Source: Gillisella vitis
Lineage (GTDB): Bacteria; Pseudomonadota; Alphaproteobacteria; Rhizobiales; Rhizobiaceae
DNA length: 64,000 nt
Reading direction: 5' to 3'
NCBI GenBank assembly: GCA_009744235.1
Contig: WPHV01000001.1
Location: 558,001 to 622,000 of the forward strand
Shown here: piece by piece, positions 17,494-25,615 of the stretch
Layout: each line of letters begins with the position of its first letter
Position numbering within the stretch: the first letter of the stretch is position 1
Notes under the pieces: model-generated
The model's input: the letters and a program-made list of their open reading frames with translations, nothing else
What the model was told of the DNA's origin: nothing
Database searches by the model: none
Translations under genes and position numbers: made by a program

Positions 17494-17740
17494 CCGAATA
17501 TTCCTTCTTTCCGATTATCTGACGGGATAACGGAGAAGGAAACTATTTGTTCCGAATATTTTAAATAACATCCGTTGAACACGTCATTCATCTATCGTTC
17601 ATATTGCATAAATGTTTCAATATGAGATTAGACGCTAGAAACGCTTAATTTTTGGAATGTAAAGAAATGTTCAGGTCTTTTATCTTCGACCTATAAACAT
17701 GAAAATATTCCGGCTTGATAAAATAAAGCCGGAAAAAACC

Positions 17741-18130
17741 TCAGAATGATTTGGCTGCCGTCACTTCTACTTCGACCAGAAATTCCGGTCGGGTAAATCC
17801 GGTGACGATAAGAAGCGTTGAAACCGGTTTTGGTTCCAACGTATAACGATCACGCACCTGCATATAGGATGCAAAATCCTCTCGGCGGGTGACAAACCCG
17901 GCGATGCGGATCACATCCGCATAACTCATGCCCGCCTCGGCCAGGATGGCGCCGATCGCCTCGAAGCACAAAACCGCCTGGCTTTCGAGATCATTGGGAA
18001 TACTGTCATCGACACCGATCCCGAGCTGGCCGGATGTCACCAGCAGGCTGGCACCCGCAGGCACCAGCAGGCCGTGATTGTAATTGCCGAAGGGTCTGCG
18101 CACCGAGGGCGGGTTGAAGGTCTTCTTCAT
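17741..18130 (-). CDS. RidA/YjgF-family protein
   Basis: A 129-residue RidA (Rid/YjgF/UK114) family protein, the normal length. RidA proteins form trimers and hydrolyse reactive enamine/imine intermediates, releasing ammonia. The family pattern is visible in LLVTSGQLGI, FEAIGAILAEAGMSYADVIRI and RPEFLVEVEVTA, but the canonical catalytic Arg block near the C-terminus (IRVEIEAVA) is changed to LVEVEVTAAK, so this is probably a Rid subfamily member rather than an archetypal RidA. The start ATG at 18130 overlaps the aldehyde dehydrogenase stop by ATGA, implying coupling. The pair suggests degradation of an amine or amino sugar in which an imine intermediate forms. Confidence 0.88.
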   Translation of the reverse strand: MKKTFNPPSVRRPFGNYNHGLLVPAGASLLVTSGQLGIGVDDSIPNDLESQAVLCFEAIGAILAEAGMSYADVIRIAGFVTRREDFASYMQVRDRYTLEPKPVSTLLIVTGFTRPEFLVEVEVTAAKSF

Positions 18131-19554
18131 GCGTCCCAGCCGACGATGCCCTTGATCTCGAGGAAATCGTGAATGGCCCAATCGGCATATTCGCGCCCAT
18201 TGCCGGATTGTTTATAGCCGCCGAATGGCGCGAACGTGTCCCAATCCGGGTAGTTGAGATAGACCGACCCGGCCCGCATTTTCTTTGCCACGTCGCGGGC
18301 ATGCTCAATATCGGTCGATTGCACATAGGCCGCCAGCCCATAGACCGTGTCATTGGCGATCTCGACCGCCTCGCCCTCGTCTTTGTAGGGCAGAATCGAC
18401 AGCACCGGGCCGAAGATTTCTTCGCGGGCGATGGTCATGTCGTTGGAGACGTTGCCGAAGATGGTCGGGCGAATGTAATAGCCACGGTTCAGCCCTTCCG
18501 GACGCCCCGGCCCGCCGGTCACCAGCGTCGCTCCGTCCTTGATACCCGCTTCGATCAGCCCCTGGATCTTGTCATACTGGATCTGACTGACAACAGGGCC
18601 AAGCTTGGTGTCTTCGCTGCGCGGATCGCCGGTCACGAAACTTTCGGCCTCTGACTTCGCATAGGTCAGCGCCTCGTCATGGCGGTCAGCGGGTACCAGC
18701 ATTCTTGTCGGCGCATCGCAGGACTGGCCGGAATTGCCGAAACATCCCTGCACGCCCTTGCGCACCGCCGTTTCGAAATCGGCATCGGGCAGAATGATAT
18801 TGGCGGATTTGCCACCCAGTTCCTGGGCGACGCGCTTCACCGTTTCCGCTGCCGTCTTGGCAACGATAATCCCAGCCCGGGTTGAGCCGGTGAAGGACAC
18901 CATGTCGACATCGGGATGACCAGCCATCACTTGGCCGACATCCGGGCCATTGCCGCTGACCATATTGTAGACGCCCTTCGGCGTTCCGGCGGCTTCCATG
19001 ACCTCGGAGAAAATAATGCCGCTGATCGGGGCGATCTCGGAGGGTTTCAGCACCACGGTGCAGCCAGCAGCGATGGCGGGCGCGACCTTGCAGACGATCT
19101 GGTTCAGCGGCCAGTTCCAAGGCGTGATCAGCGCGCAAACGCCGATCGGCTCCTTGACCACCATGGTGCCACCGCGCTGCTCGGAAAACTTGAACGTCTC
19201 CAGCCCGGCAATCGTCGCTTCCATATGGGCGCGTCCGGCCCAGGCCTGGCTTTCCAGCGCAAAGCTGAGCGGCGCGCCCATTTCCTGGCTGACAGCCTTG
19301 GCAATATCCTCAAACCGGTTGTTGTATTCGGCAAGCATGCGTTTCAGCAGCGCCAACCGCTCTTCCACCGACCACAGCGAAAAACTGGTGAAAGCCCGCT
19401 TGGCTGCCGCCACCGCCTTATCGACATCGGCCTTGGAGCCGACAGAAATCGACGTATAGGCCTCTTCCGTTGATGGATCGATCACCTCAAGCGTGGCGGG
19501 GTGAACCGGATCAACCCATTCGCCATCGATGAAGAATTTCAGATGATTGCTCAT
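18127..19554 (-). CDS. NAD(P)-dependent aldehyde dehydrogenase
   Basis: A 475-residue aldehyde dehydrogenase of usual length. Key residues are present: TPWNWPL near 144-150 (Asn transition-state residue), FTGSTRAG near 221-228 (cofactor loop), general-base Glu245 in AQELGGKSA, and nucleophile Cys279 in FGNSGQSCDAP. A late EEIFGPVL block is also present. It oxidises an aldehyde to the acid in the cytoplasm; substrate unknown. It overlaps the RidA-family gene by 4 bp and forms a two-gene operon with it. Its upstream side carries the 140-bp repeat element at 19576-19715, whose end lies 21 bp before the start codon, so the element may affect its expression. Confidence 0.95.
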   Translation of the reverse strand: MSNHLKFFIDGEWVDPVHPATLEVIDPSTEEAYTSISVGSKADVDKAVAAAKRAFTSFSLWSVEERLALLKRMLAEYNNRFEDIAKAVSQEMGAPLSFALESQAWAGRAHMEATIAGLETFKFSEQRGGTMVVKEPIGVCALITPWNWPLNQIVCKVAPAIAAGCTVVLKPSEIAPISGIIFSEVMEAAGTPKGVYNMVSGNGPDVGQVMAGHPDVDMVSFTGSTRAGIIVAKTAAETVKRVAQELGGKSANIILPDADFETAVRKGVQGCFGNSGQSCDAPTRMLVPADRHDEALTYAKSEAESFVTGDPRSEDTKLGPVVSQIQYDKIQGLIEAGIKDGATLVTGGPGRPEGLNRGYYIRPTIFGNVSNDMTIAREEIFGPVLSILPYKDEGEAVEIANDTVYGLAAYVQSTDIEHARDVAKKMRAGSVYLNYPDWDTFAPFGGYKQSGNGREYADWAIHDFLEIKGIVGWDA

Positions 19555-19575
19555 AGTGCCTCCGGTGTGTGTTTA

Positions 19576-19715
19576 CAGTCTGTTCAAGAATTGCTGTTGA
19601 CGTGGCGAAAATGGTGATTTCGAGAACCGGAGCGGAGCGTACTTAACGTACGTGAGCACTGGAAGCGCAGAAATTGCCTTTTGCAGCCCGTCAGCGGCGA
19701 TTCTTGGATAGACTG
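19576..19715. mobile_element. 140-bp MITE-like element with terminal inverted repeats, copy 1
   Basis: The element begins CAGTCTGTTCAAGAATTGC and ends with the near reverse complement. The 26-bp termini match at 21 positions. Internal arms (GCGAAAATGGTGATTTC and AGAAATTGCCTTTTGC) also pair, so the whole unit can fold into a long hairpin. A second, interrupted copy is at 35791-35986. It encodes nothing convincing. No target-site duplication is evident. Confidence 0.75.
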
Positions 19716-19764
19716 TTCGGCAAGACTATCGATAAAGATGGCAGAGCTGCAAGCCGATTTACGC

Positions 19765-20466
19765 CTACCCCTGTCCAGGATCGGCTGGAAGCTGCCAGTC
19801 GATGGGCGCCTCTGCATGCGCCTCCAGATAGGCATTGGCCTTTGAAAACGGTTTTGAGCCGAAAAAGCCGTTATGGGCGGAGAGCGGTGATGGATGCACG
19901 GATTTCAGCACCAGATGCCGGGCCGGATCGACGAAAGCCGCCTTTTTCTGCGCATAGGCACCCCAGAGAATGAAAACCACATGCTCGCGGCTTTCGGCCA
20001 CGGCATGGATGACCCGGTCGGTGAACTTTTCCCAGCCCTTGCCTTGATGCGATCCCGCCCTGCCCTCTTCCACCGTCAACACGCTGTTGAGCAGCAGCAC
20101 GCCCTGGCGTGCCCAATGTTCGAGAAAGCCATGCCGCACCGGGGCAATGCCGAGATCGGCCTGCAATTCCTTGTAGATATTGACCAGCGACGGCGGAATG
20201 CGCACCCCGGGCCGCACGGAAAAGCAAAGGCCATGCGCCTGCCCCGCGCCGTGATAGGGGTCCTGGCCCAGGATCACCACCCGCACCTTGTCGATGGGGG
20301 TCAGATCCAGCGCCCGGAAATACTCTGGCCCTTTGGGAAAAATCGGCTTGCCCTGCTGCTTTTCCTCGACCAGAAACTGCTTGAGGCTGTGCATATAGGG
20401 TTGCTCGAATTCCTCGCCGACCACGGCCTTCCAGCTGTCTTCCAGGCGAAGCGTCGATTGCGCCAT
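19765..20466 (-). CDS. ung: Uracil-DNA glycosylase, family 1
   Basis: This enzyme removes uracil from DNA by cleaving the N-glycosidic bond, starting base-excision repair. The 233-residue protein has the full set of family-1 motifs: the water-activating loop [17 protein letters not shown] (catalytic Asp in QDPYH), the uracil-binding [10 protein letters not shown], and the DNA-intercalation loop [13 protein letters not shown] with its conserved His. The ATG at 20466 follows GAGGAGA, a strong ribosome-binding site; an upstream extension of the frame overlaps the aldolase gene and lacks homology features. It follows the aldolase gene by 25 bp on the same strand. Confidence 0.96.
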   Translation of the reverse strand: MAQSTLRLEDSWKAVVGEEFEQPYMHSLKQFLVEEKQQGKPIFPKGPEYFRALDLTPIDKVRVVILGQDPYHGAGQAHGLCFSVRPGVRIPPSLVNIYKELQADLGIAPVRHGFLEHWARQGVLLLNSVLTVEEGRAGSHQGKGWEKFTDRVIHAVAESREHVVFILWGAYAQKKAAFVDPARHLVLKSVHPSPLSAHNGFFGSKPFSKANAYLEAHAEAPIDWQLPADPGQG

Positions 20467-20491
20467 CAGTCTCTCCTCACTGTCAGCACTG

Positions 20492-21289
20492 TCAATAACC
20501 GCCAGTCGCCTCTGGTCCTGCCTCGCCTTTGACGCTGCGCAAATGGTTGGCGGCAGCGGCAACCAGCAGGCCGACATCGCTTTGGGTGGCGATGAAGCGC
20601 GCCCCGTTGCTTCGGGCAAGATCGATCATCACAGGATCGGTTGACATGATTCCGGCGGGCTTGCTCAGCGCCTTGGCCCGGCGCAGAATATCCTCCACCG
20701 CTGCGTAAACCTCCGGCACATCGGCTCGGCCCGGAAAACCGAGATCGGCGGCGAGATCCGCAGGCCCGATCAGAAAAGCATCGACGCCATCAGTCGCAAG
20801 GATCGCCTCCAGATTGGCCATCGCCAATCGGCTTTCGATCTGCACGATCAGGCAGATCTGGTCATTGGCACTTGCCACATAATCGCCGATCCGGCCAAAG
20901 TCGGAGGCCCGGCCAAGCCCGGCCCCCATGCCGCGAATGCCCAAGGGCGGGTAGCGGCAGGCTTTTGCAGCAGCCAAGGCCTGCTCCGGCGTATCGACCA
21001 TCGGGATCAGCAGCGTCTGCGCGCCGATATCCAGCGCCTGCTTGATCAACCAGGCTTCGCCCACGGCTAAACGCACCACCTGATGGGCGGATTGACGGGC
21101 GGAGGCGGCAAGCTGGGCGGCAAGCAGCGGAATGTCATTTGGCCCATGCTCGCCATCGATCAGCACCCAGTCATACCCGGCACCGGCACAAAGCTCGGCC
21201 CCATGCGCAGAGGCCAGCGCCACCCACAGGCCGTAGAGAACAGCCTCCTGCCGCAGGGCTTGCTTGAAACCATTGACGGGTGCGGGCAT
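20492..21289 (-). CDS. HpcH/HpaI-family class II aldolase
   Basis: A 265-residue aldolase of the HpcH/HpaI family, which cleaves 2-keto-3-deoxy or 4-hydroxy-2-oxo acids to pyruvate plus an aldehyde using a divalent metal. The metal and pyruvate-binding blocks are visible: [13 protein letters not shown] near 40-52, [11 protein letters not shown] near 92-102, [29 protein letters not shown] (metal Glu), and [13 protein letters not shown] (metal Asp). It is the length of 4-hydroxy-2-oxoheptanedioate aldolase, but no hpc/hpa aromatic genes are near, so the true substrate is uncertain. It is divergent from the SorC-type regulator at 21434, which may control it. Confidence 0.9.
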   Translation of the reverse strand: MPAPVNGFKQALRQEAVLYGLWVALASAHGAELCAGAGYDWVLIDGEHGPNDIPLLAAQLAASARQSAHQVVRLAVGEAWLIKQALDIGAQTLLIPMVDTPEQALAAAKACRYPPLGIRGMGAGLGRASDFGRIGDYVASANDQICLIVQIESRLAMANLEAILATDGVDAFLIGPADLAADLGFPGRADVPEVYAAVEDILRRAKALSKPAGIMSTDPVMIDLARSNGARFIATQSDVGLLVAAAANHLRSVKGEAGPEATGGY

Positions 21290-21433
21290 CGGCCAATCTC
21301 CATTGCTGTTATCAGACTTTCATAGCCCTCATTGCAGATGCGGTTCAAGACCGATCCTGCCGGTATCGGACTGAAACAATTGACAGCCCATCCCCTTTGC
21401 CTCTACCTCATCCACCAAGGGAAGAGGTTTTTA

Positions 21434-22387
21434 ATGGCACGCAAAGCAGGTTCCAACGCCAGGCTGGACGACGCCGCCCGCGCCGGCTGGCTCTATTATG
21501 TGGCCGGTCGCACGCAGGACGAAATCGCCGCGGCGATGAATATTTCCCGCCAGAGCGCCCAGCGGCTGGTGTCGCTGGCGGTTGCCGAAAAACTGGTCAA
21601 GGTCCGCCTCGACCACCCGATTGCCGTCTGCCTGGAACTGGCCGATGCGGTGAAACAGGCCTATGGCCTGAAGCAGGTCGAGGTCGTGCCGACCGATCCC
21701 GGCTCGGACGCCACCGCGACAGGCATTGCCGAGGCGGGTGCTGCCGAACTGGAGCGCTGGCTGAAACGACCGGACCCGCTGACCATCGCCATGGGTACAG
21801 GCCGGACGTTACGTGCTATGATCGACCAATTGCCGCAGATGGACTGTCCGCAGCACAAGATCGTCTCGCTGACCGGCAATATCAGTCCGGATGGATCGGC
21901 GGCCTATTTCAACGTGATCTTTTCCATGGCCGATGCGGTGAAAGCCCGGCATTTTCCGATGCCACTACCGGTCATCGTTTCCAGCGCAGAGGAACGCGAC
22001 CTTTTGCACCGTCAGCCGCTGGTCGCCCCGACCATCGCGCTTGGCAGCCAATCCGATGTGACATTCGTCGGCATCGGTGAGATGACGCTGAGCGCGCCCT
22101 TGCTTCAGGACGGGTTCCTGAAGGAAGCCGAAATGCGCAATCTTCTGGCCGCTGGTGCCACCGGTGAAATCTGCGGCTGGATTTTCGACGCCAAGGGCAA
22201 GCTGTTGGACGACCCGGTCAATAGCCGTGTCGCCAGTATGGCGATCCCGTCACGCCAAACCTCTGTCGTCATCGGCATGGCGCGCGGCAAACGCAAACAC
22301 GCCGCCATCCGCGCCGCCGCCCGCGGTGGCCATGTCAACGCGCTGATCATCGATGAAGATGCGGCACGCTATCTGCTCGAACTGTGA
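21434..22387 (+). CDS. SorC/DeoR-type sugar-binding transcriptional regulator
   Basis: A 317-residue regulator of the SorC family. The helix-turn-helix is at about residues 15-55, with the typical WLYYVAGRTQDEIAAAMNIS and QSAQRLVSLA blocks. The large C-terminal sugar-binding domain is related to phosphosugar isomerases and contains AMGTGRTLRAMI, VSLTGNISPDGSA and the late GEICGWIFDAKG. Such regulators respond to phosphorylated sugars or polyols. The ATG at 21434 follows AAGAGG. It is divergent from the aldolase gene, a likely target, and its 3' end overlaps the convergent glycosyltransferase gene by 41 bp. Confidence 0.93.
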   Translation: MARKAGSNARLDDAARAGWLYYVAGRTQDEIAAAMNISRQSAQRLVSLAVAEKLVKVRLDHPIAVCLELADAVKQAYGLKQVEVVPTDPGSDATATGIAEAGAAELERWLKRPDPLTIAMGTGRTLRAMIDQLPQMDCPQHKIVSLTGNISPDGSAAYFNVIFSMADAVKARHFPMPLPVIVSSAEERDLLHRQPLVAPTIALGSQSDVTFVGIGEMTLSAPLLQDGFLKEAEMRNLLAAGATGEICGWIFDAKGKLLDDPVNSRVASMAIPSRQTSVVIGMARGKRKHAAIRAAARGGHVNALIIDEDAARYLLEL

Positions 22388-24272
22388 CCTCTGGAGACGG
22401 TGAAACGGCGTTTCGATAGCGCGCCGATACCAGCAGCAAGGACGCAAGGGCGATCTGCCCGACGACCGGCAGGCAGGCATAGTGCAGGACGCTGATTGCC
22501 CCGCCCGGCATGCCACCCATGACCAGCCAGACCAAGCCCGTATTGCTCACGACCCAAAGGGCCAAAAGCCGTAACCGCATCCGGGGCCAGCCAGCCGGAA
22601 TGGCAGTCCTGCTGTCATTGACCAAGCCCTTGGTGCCCCAACTGACATCGTGGAAATTGGCAAGCGCATAACTCAGCAGATAGAAGCTGGCGACGGGAGC
22701 GGACGGAATATAGATCACGAACACTCTCAACAGATCCGACATCCCGTGGGACGAATGGCGCCAGACCGCCGTTCCAAGGATAAGGGCAACCGTCAGGATC
22801 ACGCCTTGAATGACAGGACCGACCTCAACAAGGCAGATCACAAACCCCAGAACCGTGCATGTCAGAAGAATGCCCAGGCCAAGGCCATGCAAGCAGCCAT
22901 GCAGCCTACGGCTGAAAGATTCCCCCTCCTCCCTCGCCTTCATGCTGACCAGACAATAAAGCCAGAACAGCAACACACCCGCTGCCATTCCCCATGCCAA
23001 ACCATTGCCCGCAACGCCATTTCTGGCCTCGCCTTGCCAAAGCCCTGACGTCAGGGAGACAAGCAGGGCGAGTGACGCCGGGATGAACCATTGTTCCAGC
23101 AATTGCAGCAGGGTCCAGGCCAGCGCCAGCGCCATCGAACACCAGCGCGCAGGCGTCAGGCGACCATGCCACAGCAGAGCGGCAAGGCTGCCGACGGCTG
23201 TCAGGCGCGCCACAAGCGTACTGTTTGTCCAGCGGCGGCGCTGGCGCAGCAATTCGCCAACCGTCGCGCAGCCATCGGTGACAAGATTGGCATCATGATG
23301 ATAGCGGATGGTGCAGGCAGGATGGCTTTTGACGATTTCCGCGCCGATGATCCGATCCTCGGCGAGAAACAGATTGGCCTCCATCAGGCTCTTCGGCCTG
23401 GAGAGACCGCGAAAATAGGCCGCCATTGGATCGCCGTTTTCACCACGTCTCAAGGCCGACATTCTGAACAGGCTGGCCTGCCCCGGCACGACTTCGAGAT
23501 AGCCCAAACCGTTGCCAATCGGCCAATCGGATAGTTTCTGCCAGAGAAAATCCGCCTGTTGCCAGCTTTGCAGCCAATCGGTCAAGGCCGCGTCTTGCAT
23601 GACGATATTGGTGGCAAGGGCTGCACAGTCCGGCTCGCGTTGCATTTGCGCCAGCAATGCCGGCAGGCAATCGTCAGCAGGCCGGGACCCGGCATCGATC
23701 TGCAAGACAAAATCTGGCCGCAGGCGTTCCGCAAGGTCTCGAAAGAAGAAGGCATGACTATCCAGCTTGCCCCTGTTGCGGTCCTTCACCGCCAGATGCA
23801 CGCAGAGAGGGTTTCCGCTGCCCCCCGTCAGCCGATCCACCGGAATATGCCGGGTCTGAACGCGAACCCGCACCTCATCCTCTCCCTGCCGACCGATAGT
23901 CCCAGCCTCAGGATCAAAGCCCCAATCGAGATCGAAGCCAAGCCGGTTGAAGAGTGCCTCGGTCTCTGGGTGAACGCGGTCGCGGCCATCCAGCACGATG
24001 GCCACTTCCAGCCGTTGTATAGGGCCGTTTCGGCTGAGCAGCACAGCCTGATTGGCGGCAAGGCAGGCCAATGTCGCCGCCACCGCCTCGGCAGGCTCGT
24101 TGAAAAGTGTGAGGCAAGCAAGAATTTCCCTACCCTCGGACGAGGCCTGATCGAAGGGTTGATCATCAAACCCAAAAGTTCTGAGAGAGCCATCCTGCAG
24201 CAAGACAGGCGCACGCAAAGCGGCAGCCTGTCCGGCTGCACCGTCAGGTGCAACTGGAGAGAACAATGTCAC
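22347..24272 (-). CDS. Membrane glycosyltransferase resembling fungal-type chitin synthase
   Basis: A 641-residue family-2-type processive glycosyltransferase. Motifs in order: CLTLFNEP at 53-60, VLDGRD near 93-98, KLDSHAFFF near 169-177, QIDAGSRP at 191-198, AEDRIIGAE from 304 (catalytic EDR 305-307), and QRRRWTNS at 344-351. About six membrane segments follow from 355 on, with HDVSWGTKG at 541-549. EDR, QRRRW and SWGTKG are the hallmarks of fungal chitin synthases; NodC and cellulose synthases differ (QQLRW or QxxRW without SWGTKG). I infer synthesis and export of a beta-linked N-acetylglucosamine-like polymer from a UDP-sugar at the inner membrane. It is the last gene after DUF1800 and DUF1501 genes, and overlaps the convergent regulator by 41 bp. 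Assignment to the superfamily is firm, the product inferred. Confidence 0.85.
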   Translation of the reverse strand: MTLFSPVAPDGAAGQAAALRAPVLLQDGSLRTFGFDDQPFDQASSEGREILACLTLFNEPAEAVAATLACLAANQAVLLSRNGPIQRLEVAIVLDGRDRVHPETEALFNRLGFDLDWGFDPEAGTIGRQGEDEVRVRVQTRHIPVDRLTGGSGNPLCVHLAVKDRNRGKLDSHAFFFRDLAERLRPDFVLQIDAGSRPADDCLPALLAQMQREPDCAALATNIVMQDAALTDWLQSWQQADFLWQKLSDWPIGNGLGYLEVVPGQASLFRMSALRRGENGDPMAAYFRGLSRPKSLMEANLFLAEDRIIGAEIVKSHPACTIRYHHDANLVTDGCATVGELLRQRRRWTNSTLVARLTAVGSLAALLWHGRLTPARWCSMALALAWTLLQLLEQWFIPASLALLVSLTSGLWQGEARNGVAGNGLAWGMAAGVLLFWLYCLVSMKAREEGESFSRRLHGCLHGLGLGILLTCTVLGFVICLVEVGPVIQGVILTVALILGTAVWRHSSHGMSDLLRVFVIYIPSAPVASFYLLSYALANFHDVSWGTKGLVNDSRTAIPAGWPRMRLRLLALWVVSNTGLVWLVMGGMPGGAISVLHYACLPVVGQIALASLLLVSARYRNAVSPSPEVTVRADSVPHLHR

Positions 24273-24306
24273 AGCAATATCCTTAAATTATTCGGATCAG
24301 TCTTTG

Positions 24307-24341
24307 GAGGCTGTCAGGGTCATACTGAGCCCGACAGCCTC
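24307..24341. repeat. Rhizobial hairpin repeat, GTCAGGGTCA family, copy 2
   Basis: GAGGCTGTCAGGGTCA and TGAGCCCGACAGCCTC form a 16-bp inverted repeat with two mismatches around TAC. It fills the 68-bp gap between the DUF1501 gene and the glycosyltransferase gene and reaches the DUF1501 stop codon. It may weaken transcription into the glycosyltransferase gene. Confidence 0.75.
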
Positions 24342-25585
24342 TAGAACAAGGCCAAGGGCGCAAAGCCCTGCGCGGCAATCGGATTGGTTGGGAATCGCCA
24401 GAAATTGCCGATCACCGACGCATAGATACTGCGAAAATCGGTGGTGAAAACCGGATTGCCTTCCGCATCGAGCTTTTCCAGATCACTGCGGCTGCCATAA
24501 AGCCCAGGCTTGATCCCGCCCCCCATCATGATAACAGGACTGCAAGAGCCATGGTCTGTCCCGCCAGAGGCATTTTCACCCGGTCGGCGGCCAAATTCCG
24601 AATGGGCAATGACAAGCGTATCGTTCCAGACACCGATCTCCTTCAGCCCGCGACGCAGGCCCATCAGCGTGCTCTGAACCTTCGCCAGCAGACGCTCGTG
24701 TTCGCCCCGCAGATTGGAATGCTGATCGAAGCCGCCGATGCTGATCTTGAACAGTGGCGACTTCACATCCTGTTCAACCATCCAGAGCAAAAGAGCCGTC
24801 TGGGCATCAATCGGGTCCATGTAATAATCGCGCGTAAACCGTGCCTCGAACCGGTTATCACCCTTCAATCTGGCGGCAACACGCCCGATAACCTCCTGCT
24901 GGTCGGCCATAAGGCGGGTCAGATAGGCGAGCGCGGCGTGATCGTCCGTCTTGTCGGTTCCAGCCATCGCGCTCGGAGACCCGCTGCGCAATGCATCCTT
25001 GTTATCGACCGTCAGGATGCGCATCCCATCGCCCTCAAGCAGGTCCTGATTGCCTGAAAACACCACGCCATCTGCATCGAAGGGTCCTGCATCCTTCCGG
25101 TTCGCCTGCAAGACCTGGCTGACCCAACCGCCACTGGAAATGCCTTTTCTGGACCCGCCTGCCCAAATTTCCGCCGATTGAAAATGCGAAAGATTGTTAT
25201 CGGGATAGCCGACATCCTGGATGATGGCGATTTCGCCATTGTGATAAAGATCCGCCATCTGTCGCCAGGCCGCATTGAAGCCCAGCTCCGTATTGAGTGG
25301 AAGGATCTCATCCCCTTTCAGGCCGATGGTTGGGCGCAAATGCCGGTAGACCGGGTCTTTGAAAGGCACCAGTGTATTCAGGGCATCGTTGCCACCGAAA
25401 AGTTCGAGTAAAATCACCCGGCGGGCAGAACCAGCAGCCCCCGGTCCGGCAGCCGCCAAAGCCTGCCTGGCCCACAAGGGCGCCCACTGGGGGCCCCACA
25501 CCGGCATTGAGCCCACAGCAAGACACCGACCCATCCATGTCGCAAATTCACGGCGCGACAACCCATGCCTGTTAAACATAGCCAT
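24341..25585 (-). CDS. DUF1501 protein with Tat signal
   Basis: A 414-residue DUF1501 protein, a family related to sulfatases and alkaline phosphatases. The N-terminus carries a twin-arginine motif (SRREFATWMGR, residues 9-19) and a hydrophobic stretch, so it is probably exported folded with a metal cofactor. Family blocks include RRVILLELFGGNDALNTLVP near 55-74, LSHFQSAEIWAGG near 132-144, GGFDQHSNLRGEHERLL and HSEFGRRPGENASGGTDHG, the last two providing His/Asp/Glu residues that may bind metal. Enzymatic activity is not established for the family. It lies 30 bp after the DUF1800 gene, a pairing common for these two families, and 68 bp before the chitin-synthase-like gene. Confidence 0.88.
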   Translation of the reverse strand: MAMFNRHGLSRREFATWMGRCLAVGSMPVWGPQWAPLWARQALAAAGPGAAGSARRVILLELFGGNDALNTLVPFKDPVYRHLRPTIGLKGDEILPLNTELGFNAAWRQMADLYHNGEIAIIQDVGYPDNNLSHFQSAEIWAGGSRKGISSGGWVSQVLQANRKDAGPFDADGVVFSGNQDLLEGDGMRILTVDNKDALRSGSPSAMAGTDKTDDHAALAYLTRLMADQQEVIGRVAARLKGDNRFEARFTRDYYMDPIDAQTALLLWMVEQDVKSPLFKISIGGFDQHSNLRGEHERLLAKVQSTLMGLRRGLKEIGVWNDTLVIAHSEFGRRPGENASGGTDHGSCSPVIMMGGGIKPGLYGSRSDLEKLDAEGNPVFTTDFRSIYASVIGNFWRFPTNPIAAQGFAPLALF

Positions 25586-25615
25586 TCATTCCCCCGAATT
25601 ATAATGGTGAAAAAA

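Noticed and set aside
19584..19835. Short frames encoding TLRSGSRNHHFRH in both MITE-like copies
   Set aside because: The shared peptide only reflects the shared 140-bp element; there is no ribosome-binding site or consistent start.
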